NCBI GenBank assembly: GCA_021803885.1
Contig: JAJZKY010000012.1
Location: 1 to 18,799 of the forward strand
Length of the DNA stretch: 18,799 bases
Reading direction: 5' to 3'
Source: Planctomycetota bacterium
GTDB taxonomy: Bacteria; Planctomycetota; Phycisphaerae; WQYP01; JAJZKY01
Shown here: positions 1 through 8,200 of the stretch, piece by piece
Position numbering within the stretch: position 1 is the stretch's first letter
Layout of the letters: the number at the start of each line of letters is the position of its first letter
Notes under the pieces: generated by a model
What the model saw: the letters and a program-made list of their open reading frames with translations, nothing else
Told to the model about the DNA's origin: nothing
The model's database searches: none
Translations under genes and position numbers: made by a program

Positions 1-191
1 GCGCGCTGCCGCTCGTTTTTGCGACCGGTCCGGGTGCGGTCAGTCGCTTCGATATGGGACTGGTGATTGCCGCAGGACTCGCCATCGGCGCGTTGTTCTC
101 GCTTTATGTAGTGCCGGTGGTCTACACGTACCTCGCGCAAGATCGGCGCACAGTTGCCGCCGCGGACTCCAAGTCACGAGACGCCGCATGA
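1..191 (+). CDS. RND efflux transporter, C-terminal end (partial)
   Basis: This is the last 62 codons of a gene that begins left of the window; the frame is read from base 3. The translation has the final membrane helix of an AcrB/MexB-like inner-membrane RND pump (MGLVIAAGLAIGALFSLYVV), then PVVYTYLA and a short charged cytoplasmic tail ending in RDAA. RND proteins exchange protons for drugs or other toxic compounds and work with a periplasmic adaptor and an outer-membrane channel; neither partner gene is visible here. A MarR-type regulator starts 193 bases downstream on the same strand and may control the pump. The family assignment rests on the helix and its PVVY ending only, so the substrate class cannot be told. 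Confidence 0.75.
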   Translation, partial: ALPLVFATGPGAVSRFDMGLVIAAGLAIGALFSLYVVPVVYTYLAQDRRTVAAADSKSRDAA

Positions 192-383
192 GCCGAGAGG
201 CCGCAAGCCTCAGGTGTGGGCGCGCCGAAATCCGCGTGATGGTGATGACACCACAACTCAGGTATTTCCGTTGGTCGTCGAGTCGACCACGTGGCGCTAA
301 AGTGTGCGGTCTGCGCCAGCATGTTTGCGCCGAGGACTGGTCAAGACATCAGGGCGTGACGTTCGAGCGCGGAGCGCCGCGCA

Positions 384-917
384 GTGCCTAAGTCCTCCGG
401 GGACACCGGGATCGGAACGCTACTAGGGGAAACCGGTCGTGCGTGGCGCTGCCGGCTCGATCAGCGCCTCAAGCCACTCGGGCTGAGTCAGGCAAAGTGG
501 ATTACGCTGCTAAAGCTGTCAAAGGCAGAAGACGGCATGACTCAGACGGAGTTGGCTATGCGTGTCGGCGTAGAAGGTCCAACGCTCGCCAGACTGCTTG
601 ATCGCATGTCGGCCGACGGTTGGATAGAGCGGCGAGAGTCTGATGCGGACCGACGGAGCAAGACCGTACATCTGCGCCGCAAGTCGTGTGCGCTGCTAGA
701 ACAGATCAACGCGGTGGCGATGCAGCTGAGCGCCGAACTACTCGAAGGTGTGCCGCCAGATGAACTTCGCTCTTGCATGGATGTATTGCTGCGGATCAAG
801 GAGAAGGCGATCGGTCTGGAGACCCCGTCCGCAGTGAGTGCGGTCTTGGCTGACTGCAAAGGAGTCCGATCGGCCCGGGATACCGTGGGTAAACGGGTCC
901 GTACGAAGGCGAAGTAG
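384..917 (+). CDS. MarR/SlyA-family transcriptional regulator
   Basis: A 177-residue winged-helix regulator. The helix-turn-helix is in residues 50-75 (MTQTELAMRVGVEGPTLARL, then LDRM). It is followed by the wing with the family hallmark D-x-D-R-R-S-K-x-V-x-L at about residues 86-97. MarR proteins bind DNA as dimers, usually repressing efflux or stress genes until a small ligand binds. The start is GTG at 384, with GGAG at 371-374 nine bases upstream; no ATG in this frame precedes the conserved first helix. The C-terminal 30 residues are basic and extend beyond the usual domain. It follows an RND efflux gene on the same strand, so control of that pump is a reasonable inference. No operator can be seen. 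Confidence 0.85.
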   Translation: MPKSSGDTGIGTLLGETGRAWRCRLDQRLKPLGLSQAKWITLLKLSKAEDGMTQTELAMRVGVEGPTLARLLDRMSADGWIERRESDADRRSKTVHLRRKSCALLEQINAVAMQLSAELLEGVPPDELRSCMDVLLRIKEKAIGLETPSAVSAVLADCKGVRSARDTVGKRVRTKAK

Positions 918-946
918 TACTCAACCCCGGGGGGAGGTGCCGTCGT

Positions 947-1201
947 GAGACTACTGCGGCTTGTGGGTCTGCCGAGCGGCGTGTCAACGCGACCACACCG
1001 ATCGAGAGCGCCAATGCGCGACTGCGTAAGATCATCAAGATGCACGGGCACTTCCCGGGCGATGAAGCGGCCACCGAGTTGATCTGGATGGCGCTGAAGA
1101 ACATCACCGCTGACTGGAGCCGCTCGGCCCGGGAATGGACCGAAGCGATGAACCAGTTCGCCATCGCCTATGGGGATCGATTCACAACCCGACTCGGATA
1201 A
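947..1201 (+). pseudogene. IS256-family transposase, C-terminal remnant
   Basis: One frame gives the tail of an IS256 (mutator-type, DDE) transposase: TPIESANARLRKIIKMHGHF, then the conserved stretch FPGDEAATELIWMALKNI, the tryptophan-rich W-S-R-S-A-R-E-W segment and the ending FAIAYGDRFTTRLG before TAA. This matches the usual family end (NAIES...R...FP-x-D-E-A...AL-x-NI...W...F-x-I-x-x-GDR). The first two-thirds of the protein, including the first two catalytic Asp residues, is missing. Homology clearly begins near base 980; the codons before it do not resemble the family. It is a dead fragment. The bases after its stop look like an IS256 terminal repeat. Confidence 0.85.
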
Positions 1202-1265
1202 CGATAGACTGCTCCTGCTGCAACTGTCGCGCTCCTCGTGACCGACTGTTGTGGCAGGAGTTTTT

Positions 1266-1294
1266 AAAGCCGCCTCAAACACAAAAAATTAGAC
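1266..1294 (+). repeat. Probable right terminal end of the IS256-family remnant
   Basis: The stretch around CACAAAAAATTAGACACTC lies 65-90 bases after the transposase stop. It has the A/T core flanked by CACA and GACA(C) that many IS256-family terminal repeats show. No left partner is present, so the element is truncated on its left side. The call rests on remembered family resemblance and position. The last codons of the neighbouring IS200-like transposase run into it. Confidence 0.4.
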
Positions 1295-1721
1295 ACTCAG
1301 TTTGGAAGTTGTCATCGGGCTCCTCAGGCGCATGATTCTCAATGCATTTCTGCCAGACCTCGTCGGTCAAGTTCCCGCTCGACGCCACCCAATAACCCCG
1401 TGCCGACAGATGCTGGTCCCAGTACCGCTTTCTCAGCGCCGCAAATTCACTCAGCAGTCTATGCGAGCTCTTCCCCTTCAGAAATTGTACGGCTCGGGAC
1501 ACCGACACTTGCGGCGGTATCAATACGAGCACATGCACGTGGTCCGGATTGATAGCCCCAGCGTAGATCGTCATCTCCAGACCCCGAGCGATCTCCCGCA
1601 AGAGCTCTCTGGCCCCCAACCCCACGTCCCCTACGAAGACCGGGTACCGGTACTTCGTAATCCACACCAGGTGGTATTTGCAGTCCCATACCGCGTGGCT
1701 GCTGCTCTTGTAGTCTTTCAT
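1275..1721 (-). pseudogene. tnpA: IS200/IS605-family transposase TnpA, probably inactive
   Basis: A 148-residue Y1-type HUH transposase, close to the normal family length. It begins MKDYKSSSHAVWDCKYHLVW and carries the metal-binding HUH motif His61-Val62-His63 (PDHVHVLVLIPP). The conserved LKGKSS lies near residue 82. The family's nucleophilic tyrosine is expected in the helix after ARGYWVASSG (consensus ...x-Y-I-x-x-Q). Here that position is Cys126 (WQKCIENH), encoded by TGC at 1346-1344, one transition from TAC. Without the tyrosine, single-strand cleavage should fail. The last eight residues (TECLIFCV) are encoded by the apparent IS256 end, so the original C-terminus or right end may have been lost. 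A strong hairpin lies just upstream. Family call secure; inactivity inferred. Confidence 0.85.
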
Positions 1722-1749
1722 GCCCGGGATGCTATTTCCGGCCGACCTT

Positions 1750-1771
1750 CCCCTCGCCTAAAGGCGAGGGG
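1750..1771 (-). repeat. IS200-type left-end hairpin
   Basis: A perfect 9-base inverted repeat (CCCCTCGCC / GGCGAGGGG) with the four-base loop TAAA, located 29 bases upstream of the tnpA start. IS200/IS605 elements carry subterminal palindromes that TnpA recognises as single-stranded hairpins, and the left-end one sits upstream of tnpA as here. A second smaller palindrome (TCCCC-TAT-GGGGA) follows near 1780-1793. A matching right-end hairpin was not found beyond the tnpA stop, consistent with a truncated element. Confidence 0.7.
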
Positions 1772-1937
1772 TTTACGGATCCCCTATGGGGGACTCTAAA
1801 AGTGATCAGCGTCAATCCCTCGCGATGGTTCCGAGAGTGCGGACGCGCAAGTTCTCCTTTGACTTTAGACGGCCACGGTGCGCAAGCCGTGGAGAGGGGT
1901 AATCGCATCCGCGATTACTGCACGAACAGCTGATCAC
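1772..1937. ncRNA. Highly structured non-coding stretch, possible RNA
   Basis: No gene is visible, but the inverted repeats are nested. GTGATCAGC (1802-1810) pairs with GCTGATCAC (1929-1937). Inside are CCACGG/CCGTGG (1873-1878 with 1887-1892) and GTAATCGC/GCGATTAC (1899-1906 with 1911-1918). A 9-base closing stem around two clean hairpins is what a compact folded RNA looks like. It lies directly beside an IS200-type end, the setting of the HEARO/omega RNAs of IscB elements, but no HNH or RuvC nuclease gene follows. The fold is seen in the sequence; the RNA identity is a guess. It could instead be transposon-end or terminator structure. Confidence 0.3.
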
Positions 1938-2001
1938 CACACGTGGTAGGCTTATTCCAATATCGCCGCACATGCTTTCAGCGACACGGTCAGCGGCAGC
2001 C

Positions 2002-2655
2002 TTATATGAGTCCGGCGGTGATGTTGATGGCGAAGCCTATGATCGCCACATTAAACGCGAATGAAATGATTTCATGGATAATCACGACACGGCGGATGTC
2101 GGTCTGTGTCGTGGATACATCCGCGGTTTGGTTCGCCGCAGAGATCGTGATGGCAAAGTAGGCGAAATCCCAAAATGTGGGCATTTCTGTCTTCGGAAAT
2201 AGAAGCGGCCTATTCTCCGGCGCAGCGCTGTAAAAGAGATCTGCATAATGCGTCGTGAACATGGTCGGTACCAGCAGCCATGAGGCGACGAGTGTCACCG
2301 CGGCAAGCGTCACCCGCCAGATTCGGATGCTGTGCGGAACCTGGTGCAGCGTCGCAAGAGGCTCAACGATGGCAAGTACGCTCAGGAAGGCGGCGATGAT
2401 CACGATCACTAGGATGACGGGTCCGGAGGGATCCTCTTCCATGTACCGTGATTGAATCTGTTCAGCGGAGAGACGGCTCATCCATAGGTAAATGGTGAGC
2501 AAAAAGAACGTCACCGCTCCATCCCAACTGACCAGCAGACGGCTGATAAAGGTCCAATTCGCAGGCAGGCAGAAAAACCCGACAATGCCTGCTGTGAACG
2601 CGATCCAGAAGCGAAAATGTTGGCTTAGGAACTTGATCGGCGGATCTCCACGCAT
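2002..2655 (-). CDS. DUF1345 family membrane protein
   Basis: A 217-residue integral membrane protein with about five hydrophobic segments (near residues 12-32, 42-58, 77-98, 112-132 and 190-215). It has the DUF1345 hallmarks: HYADLFY, then LLFPKTEMPTFWDFAYFAIT (P-x-x-x-DF-x-YF), then ANQTADVSTTQTDIRRVVII and a final helix with FAFNVAIIGFAINI. The function of the family is unknown. The ATG at 2655 (cat on the plus strand) gives a start right before the first helix; no strong ribosome-binding site is seen. It stands alone between a mobile-element remnant and a 659-base non-coding gap. Confidence 0.85.
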   Translation of the reverse strand: MRGDPPIKFLSQHFRFWIAFTAGIVGFFCLPANWTFISRLLVSWDGAVTFFLLTIYLWMSRLSAEQIQSRYMEEDPSGPVILVIVIIAAFLSVLAIVEPLATLHQVPHSIRIWRVTLAAVTLVASWLLVPTMFTTHYADLFYSAAPENRPLLFPKTEMPTFWDFAYFAITISAANQTADVSTTQTDIRRVVIIHEIISFAFNVAIIGFAINITAGLI

Positions 2656-3314
2656 GACGCGAGCTGATTAAGATACATGGAGTGCGCGTGCCTATCAATC
2701 ACCCCGGACGATGGTCAATTCAGGTTTTTGCGCGCGGTAATCGGCATTCCCGGACCGTCCCGGCGCGTGAATCAAGTCGGCTCTGCCAAGCGATCCTAGA
2801 GATGGGTGTTACCCGAAGGACGCGCATCTTCATCGACTATGCGTCAGCTATCCCGCGGGTCGCCGCCACCGACGGCTGAGCGCAGGTGACGATCATTCAT
2901 CTCATGCGATCCGCGATCGCCATCGTACGACGCGCAGGTTGTCGCTGGGAGGCTATCAACCGGACTGCTCGGCAATAAACAATCTGTGATTCACAGTCAG
3001 GTCTTTTGTCCGTCACGTTCCATTCTTTTGGTGCGGTTCCGCGGTAAAAAGGAGAACACTGAATTATTATGAGTGGTGGACGCTGCAGTGCATCTTTGCT
3101 GGTGCGACGGAACGCACTGATCACGCATAGATGGGCAGCGCCGCCATGCCTATTTTTCATCGCTATCGCTGAACGACCTCCCGACGGCCGCGGCGCCGAT
3201 GCCGCCAGGTGCGGATCGTAGGCGCTTGAGGTAGCATCATGCGGTTCCGTGGGATCAGAGTGTCCGGCAAATTTCCAGAAAGTGCCTAAAAACTCTGGGA
3301 GAACGTCTGTTCTC
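2656..3314. other. Intergenic stretch, no supported gene
   Basis: These 659 bases separate the minus-strand DUF1345 gene from the plus-strand Sel1-repeat gene, so both promoters may lie here. Open frames exist (for example 2682-2879 plus and 2897-3343 minus), but their translations are rich in Arg, Ser and Pro without any domain, and lack start signals. A short frame at 3069 (18 codons) follows AAGGAG at some distance; I do not call it. A small palindrome, CTGTG-ATT-CACAG, occurs near 2985-2997. Confidence 0.6.
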
Positions 3315-4835
3315 ATGAAAATCACAACAAGCACCGACCGCATTGAATATACCGAACCGCGTCATCATGGGTCCTGGTGGTCCGTCATAGCGATTACGTT
3401 CGGGCTTCTGACGATGAATCTGGTGGGATGTTCAGCAGTCAGCGGGTTCGCGCACGTCCACCGAGTTCCATGTCTTCATGGTTGTCAGCAAGCTCCGCTG
3501 AAACTTCGCGACGAGCTAAAATCGGGAAATTCAGCTGCAGAAATTGCTATGGCGCAGCGCGAGATGAATGCCATGCATCTCGGCAATGCGGAGTTTTGGC
3601 TTCGGCAAGCTGCTGCGCAAGGCGACCCCACGGCTGAGTTTAATGTAGGCTTAGATTACGCGCGGGGTTTAGGCACTAAAGAAGACAGCGCAAAATCCAT
3701 CTACTGGTATCGCAAAGCGGCTGCTCAGGGATACTTGTACGCGGGGTACGAGATCGGGCTCGATTATCAATACGGTCGCGGAGTGACACGGAATTTTGTG
3801 CAGGCCATTCAGTGGTTTCGCAAGGCGGCGGTTGGTGGTTTAGCCGATGCTCAGTACGCTCTAGGCTATGATATTGGACTTGGTCTTGGTGTCGCGCAGA
3901 ACTATGCGATAGCGAACTACTGGTTTCGTAAGGCCGCTAGGCAAGGACTTGGGATTGCAGAGGCCGCTCTAGCAACGGATTACTTCACAGGAAAAGGGTG
4001 CCGGAAAAACCCGATAGCAGGTACGTTATGGTTGCGTAAAGCCGCAGCGCAGGGAGTGGTGATCGCTGAATACGATCTCGGATATACATACCAGCTGGGA
4101 GAGGGTGTGTCTGCCAACGCGGAAATGGGTCACTATTGGATCCGCAAGGCGGCAATGAGCGGATTTCCACCCGCGGAGGCTGCGCTAGGCATTGATTACG
4201 CACTTGGGCGCGGTACGGCAAAAAATTATCAAAAGTCATATGCCTGGCTACGCCGGGCTGGCACACAAAACGTTGCGATCGCTGAGTACTACCTCGGCGC
4301 GGCATACTACAGGGGGGAGGGCGTTGCGAAGAGTGCTGCCAAAGCAAGGTGGTGGTGGAAAAAGGCAAGAGCAAGCGGTCCATTGCCGGAACAGGGTCAG
4401 TGGTGTCGCGCTAACGCGCGCAAGGCCGATTTCGCGAGGGTCTATAACCGAGCGATCCAGACATCGTCCAACCGTCGCCCTGCCGGCTCTAAACCGCCTC
4501 AAATCAGGAGTGATTTCCCATCGTCTTGCGGGTTTTATCCTGAAATTTCAAAAATACTGGGCCAACAGGGTACGGCCATCGTTCGTATTTGCATCGGCAA
4601 GAATGGACGACTCGCGCATAGTCCGACCATTGTTCGATCTTCTGGAGTTCGCCGGCTCGATGTTGCAGCCCTCCGTTTTGCGCGCGCGACCTCTGGATAT
4701 TGGATACCAGCAGAGCAACACGGCAAACCCATCGGTATGTGCGAAAAGTGGCCGGTTCGATTCAAGTTATGGATGCCCATCAATGGAGTGCCGGATACGA
4801 TGATCCCTATTGAAGGGAAAGTGCTGAACCATTGA
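3315..4835 (+). CDS. Sel1-repeat lipoprotein with TonB C-terminal domain
   Basis: A 506-residue envelope protein. The start at ATG 3315 is preferred over upstream codons because it follows GGGAGA at 3297-3302 and places a hydrophobic segment (residues 22-36) before a lipobox, L-V-G-C with Cys39, predicting a lipid-anchored protein. Residues 90-355 hold about seven Sel1-like repeats of 36 residues (pattern A-x-x-W-x-R-K-A-A-x-Q-G-x-x-x-A-x-x-x-L-G-x-x-Y-x-x-G-x-G), an alpha-alpha scaffold for protein contacts. Residues 405-486 resemble the TonB C-terminal domain (YPEISKILGQQGTAIVRICI, then VRRLDVAALRFA and the W-x-P segment). The 28 residues before the hydrophobic segment are longer than usual. 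It is a single gene; its partner is unknown. Both domain calls are firm, the role is not. Confidence 0.82.
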   Translation: MKITTSTDRIEYTEPRHHGSWWSVIAITFGLLTMNLVGCSAVSGFAHVHRVPCLHGCQQAPLKLRDELKSGNSAAEIAMAQREMNAMHLGNAEFWLRQAAAQGDPTAEFNVGLDYARGLGTKEDSAKSIYWYRKAAAQGYLYAGYEIGLDYQYGRGVTRNFVQAIQWFRKAAVGGLADAQYALGYDIGLGLGVAQNYAIANYWFRKAARQGLGIAEAALATDYFTGKGCRKNPIAGTLWLRKAAAQGVVIAEYDLGYTYQLGEGVSANAEMGHYWIRKAAMSGFPPAEAALGIDYALGRGTAKNYQKSYAWLRRAGTQNVAIAEYYLGAAYYRGEGVAKSAAKARWWWKKARASGPLPEQGQWCRANARKADFARVYNRAIQTSSNRRPAGSKPPQIRSDFPSSCGFYPEISKILGQQGTAIVRICIGKNGRLAHSPTIVRSSGVRRLDVAALRFARATSGYWIPAEQHGKPIGMCEKWPVRFKLWMPINGVPDTMIPIEGKVLNH

Positions 4836-5255
4836 GACTCCGGTTGGCGCTAAATCCCATAGCGATCCGGTATATTAGAGCAGTAAAAACGAACGAGTCA
4901 TTGGAGAACCGGTCAAATAGGTGTTATATAAATCACCGCGGGGCGGATCTTGTGTAATGTATTGATTTCGCCCAGTCGGTGTCAGCACGCCAGCTACGGT
5001 GTTCTTATGTTTGTAGGGTGTGGGTACGTGGATCCCGTGCAAGTTGACCATAAAGCACAGGATGGAGATGTTCGTTCTGCGCAATAAATGCTGCTCACCG
5101 TGGTATTCATGGTGACAGTTTGATCTAGTTGGAATGAGGCTGCGCGCGTGAAGGGGGGCGAGTGCTGAGTTCAGTGCGCTGCGGTACCGATAATGCCGCA
5201 TGTGCCGTAGGGCGATCAGTCCGCTCGACTGTGCACGGGGCAGTCGAGCAGGAGT
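4836..5255. other. Convergent intergenic stretch
   Basis: These 420 bases lie between two genes that point toward each other. I see no gene in it. The only clear structure is the hairpin at 5223-5249, listed separately. Several open frames on both strands near 5160-5250 are chance frames that run into the antisense of the large minus-strand gene. Confidence 0.6.
5223..5249 (-). terminator. Hairpin at the end of the sigma/nSTAND operon
   Basis: A perfect 9-base stem, GCTCGACTG / CAGTCGAGC, with a 9-base loop, begins six bases beyond the stop codon (5256-5258) of the large minus-strand gene. Its position suggests a transcription terminator or a 3'-end stabiliser. There is no T run after it on the minus strand, so it is not a textbook intrinsic terminator. 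Confidence 0.5.
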
Positions 5256-8200
5256 TCAACCGAACCAGAAGTCACTGCCCGAGCACCACTTCCACTTTGT
5301 GGGGCACGATCGTCGGCTTCGGGCACGAATCGCTGCGGCGTGGACCCGGACGGCCTTTGCGGCGTCGAACTGGTGCGCCCCTTGCAATGCCCTTGCGTAG
5401 GCGTCCAGCAAATGCGCAAGCGATGGGGCCAGTGGGCGCAGGGAGCCGTTGCCGCCTTCTTCAATGCCGACTGCGCGACGCAAGGCATCGGCGGCTTGCG
5501 AATATCTGCCGAGCGCGAGATACGCCGCTCCCAATTCCTGTGATGCCAGCGCGACATACCAGCCCATGGGGTCCGGTTCCCGCCGGAGGATGCGTAGCGA
5601 ACGGCGGGCCAGAAGTACGGCCCGGACAGGCTGCCGAAGATGGGTGAGGACCCTCGCTTCCTCGGCGAGTGCCCAGGCGACGTTGGGGGATCGACGTCCT
5701 TCCGAGGCTTCCCATATCTTCTGCGCGCGCCGTACGCCGGCAAGGGATTCGGCCCAACGACCGCGCGCTGCTGCGAGGTTGGCGATGTCATAATAGGCGT
5801 CGCCGGTACTGCCGTTGAGCGGGCCTAGGGTTTGTAAACGGATCGCCAGCACTTTATGAAACAAAGTCGAAGCCTCCCTACCTGCGCCCGTAATTCCATG
5901 TTCAGCCAGATCCCAATAGGTGACAGCATGCACCTGGAGTACTGAAGCGTATATGGGACTATTCTCGCCATAGGTTCTCTTGGCGATGATCAATGCACGC
6001 CGGCCGTATTGCAGTCCCAGGGGCGTCTCATCTATATGGCGGTACGAATACTCGATGTTCTCCAGCGCACCTACAGCCGCCGGGTCGCTCGGCCCAAATA
6101 TGCGTGATTCAGCGGCAAGCGCTTTGAGGCTGAATTGAATGCCTTTGTGCGGGTGCCCCATCTTGATGTAATACTGCGAGTATTCTAGCGGCAGAAGATA
6201 GTCTTCCCGGTCGGGCTGGTGCTTCAGATTGCGCACGATCAATCGCGCCCGGTCCATCGCGGTCTTGGCAGCTCTGAAATCTCCTTCGTGCATTTCAAGT
6301 TCAGCGTACTCTATGTTGGGCATGGCGCTTCGATATGCAGCGGGAACCGAAGCTTCAAGTGCCATCGCTCGAATCAGCGGTTGCGCAGCGCGCGGTAGTT
6401 TGTCGGTTTCTACATAGAGCTGGCCCAGCGCAGTGTCCGCCTCCGCACGGGCATCGATCTGGGCGTTAGCAACGGCGCGGTACTCTGCGATCGCGCTCTC
6501 CAGAAGTGGCGCGGCCTGGCGGTAGTCCCCCATTTCCCGGTACGCATTGCCGATCTGCTCCGTGAGTCTGGCGCGGACTTCCGGGGCTAGGATCAGGCTG
6601 GTCCGCAGGCGCCTAGCGGCGGTGTTCAAGAGTTCTACCGCAGTGATCGAGCGACCGAGCGACCGCTCTGGGGTCGGGGCATTGAAGATAGATGCCAGAA
6701 AGCGGGCGGTGGCACGGGCAGCGTCTGCGTTGATCGTTGCATGATTCTCTTCCTGAAGCGCGCGTGCCGCCTCGCGTTCCGCCTCATGCTGTTTCGATAC
6801 GGCAAGGACCGCGCTCGCCGAGGCGGCGACCGCAAGCAGCACCGCGGTCACGACACCCGCCTGCTTGAGTCGGGTAGTCCGGCGGGCGCGCGTTCGGGAG
6901 TGCGCAATGAAGTCTCTGGCCGGCTCCGAAAGCCGTACGCCCGCGTCATTGAGCGACTCTAGCGCGGTGAGCTTGCTCGGAGAGGCGAGCCAGTCGTCCG
7001 ATCGGCTCTGCCGCAGCCAGAGCTGCGCGTCACGCTCCGCCAAATCGCGGAGCCTCAGCAGGCGGGATTCTTCCTTCAGCCACTCGACGAGCTCCGGCCA
7101 GGTGCGCAGCACCGCCTCGTGTGCGAACGCCGCCACCGGCAGGCCATCCCGCTGACCGCTCACGCACAGGCGTGCATTGACCAGAGCGCCGAGCAGCCGC
7201 TCTTGCGCCGGGTCTTCTGCAATCTCTGCACGGGGCGCATAGCGTCGCATTGCGGTCCCAGCGTCATCGACAGTCACGAGACTGCGGAACAGACGTGAGG
7301 CGAGACCCGGTTCCTGCGATGCCTGTTTCATGGCATTCGAGGCGATGGTGGCAACAGCCCCGGAGAGTCCGCCGAGCGCCGTGTAGGCAGCGTAAGGCAA
7401 TTCGTGGCCGGCGCGCCGCTGATACAGCTCATGCAGTGTCAGCTGAAGGACCGGAAGAGCATTCTCGTGATCCCGATAGGCGTCTTCTCGCAATGTCTGG
7501 TCGAGACGTTTGCCGTGTGAATTGATTCCGAAAGTCAGGCCTGCAGCCTTCGCGGGACGGCAAATCACGTCGTCCAGCGCGGTGGGCCCGAGGCTGGTGA
7601 GATAAAATTGTCCTTCATCGGAACCGAACACTGTGCGCAAACTTGTGTACCGCTTGAGAGTCGACATGGCATCGGTGCGAATCGAGGCGATACTCCAAAC
7701 ACCGTCGGCCTGCAGTGCGAGCAGGAAACGGCCGAACGAGTCGACCACCGCGTCGTCGAGTCCGAGCGTGAACAGCTCCTCTAGCTGGTCGATGAGCCAC
7801 ACGAATAGCCGCGCCTTCGGCCAGCGTTTATGCAGAACCTGGAGGAGCTCCTCGAAGTCCGTCACGTCGGCGTGGCAATCGTCCGCAAGCTCCTCAATGT
7901 GCTGCCAAACGCGATAAATGGATCGTGCTAATGCTTTTTCGTCAGCCCCCGGGGGCGCCAGCGCTGGGTGCCAGATTGCCCGACGGACGGACTGCGAGAC
8001 TGGCCGCGCGGCGAGCGTGCGCTCGAGCTCGGACGAGTGCGCGCTCGGGTTCACGAATGCGGGCAGGATGCCGGCCCGCAGAAAAGAGCTCTTGCCACTG
8101 CCGCTCGCTCCTTCGACCAATACCCCCGGCACACCGACTGCCTCACGGCGCAGGAGTTGCGCAAGAAGTTGCCGCGTCTCGGGGTCCCTGCCGAAGAACA

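Noticed and set aside
542..1282. Long minus-strand frame of 246 codons
   Set aside because: It is antisense to the MarR gene and the IS256 remnant; the translation is Ser/Arg-rich with no domain.
3249..3314. Upstream extension of the Sel1 lipoprotein gene
   Set aside because: It would put 22 more residues before the signal sequence; ATG 3315 with GGGAGA upstream fits better.
2897..3343. Minus-strand frame of 148 codons in the gap before the Sel1 gene
   Set aside because: It has no start signal or domain, a composition like random high-GC translation, and overlaps the Sel1 gene start.
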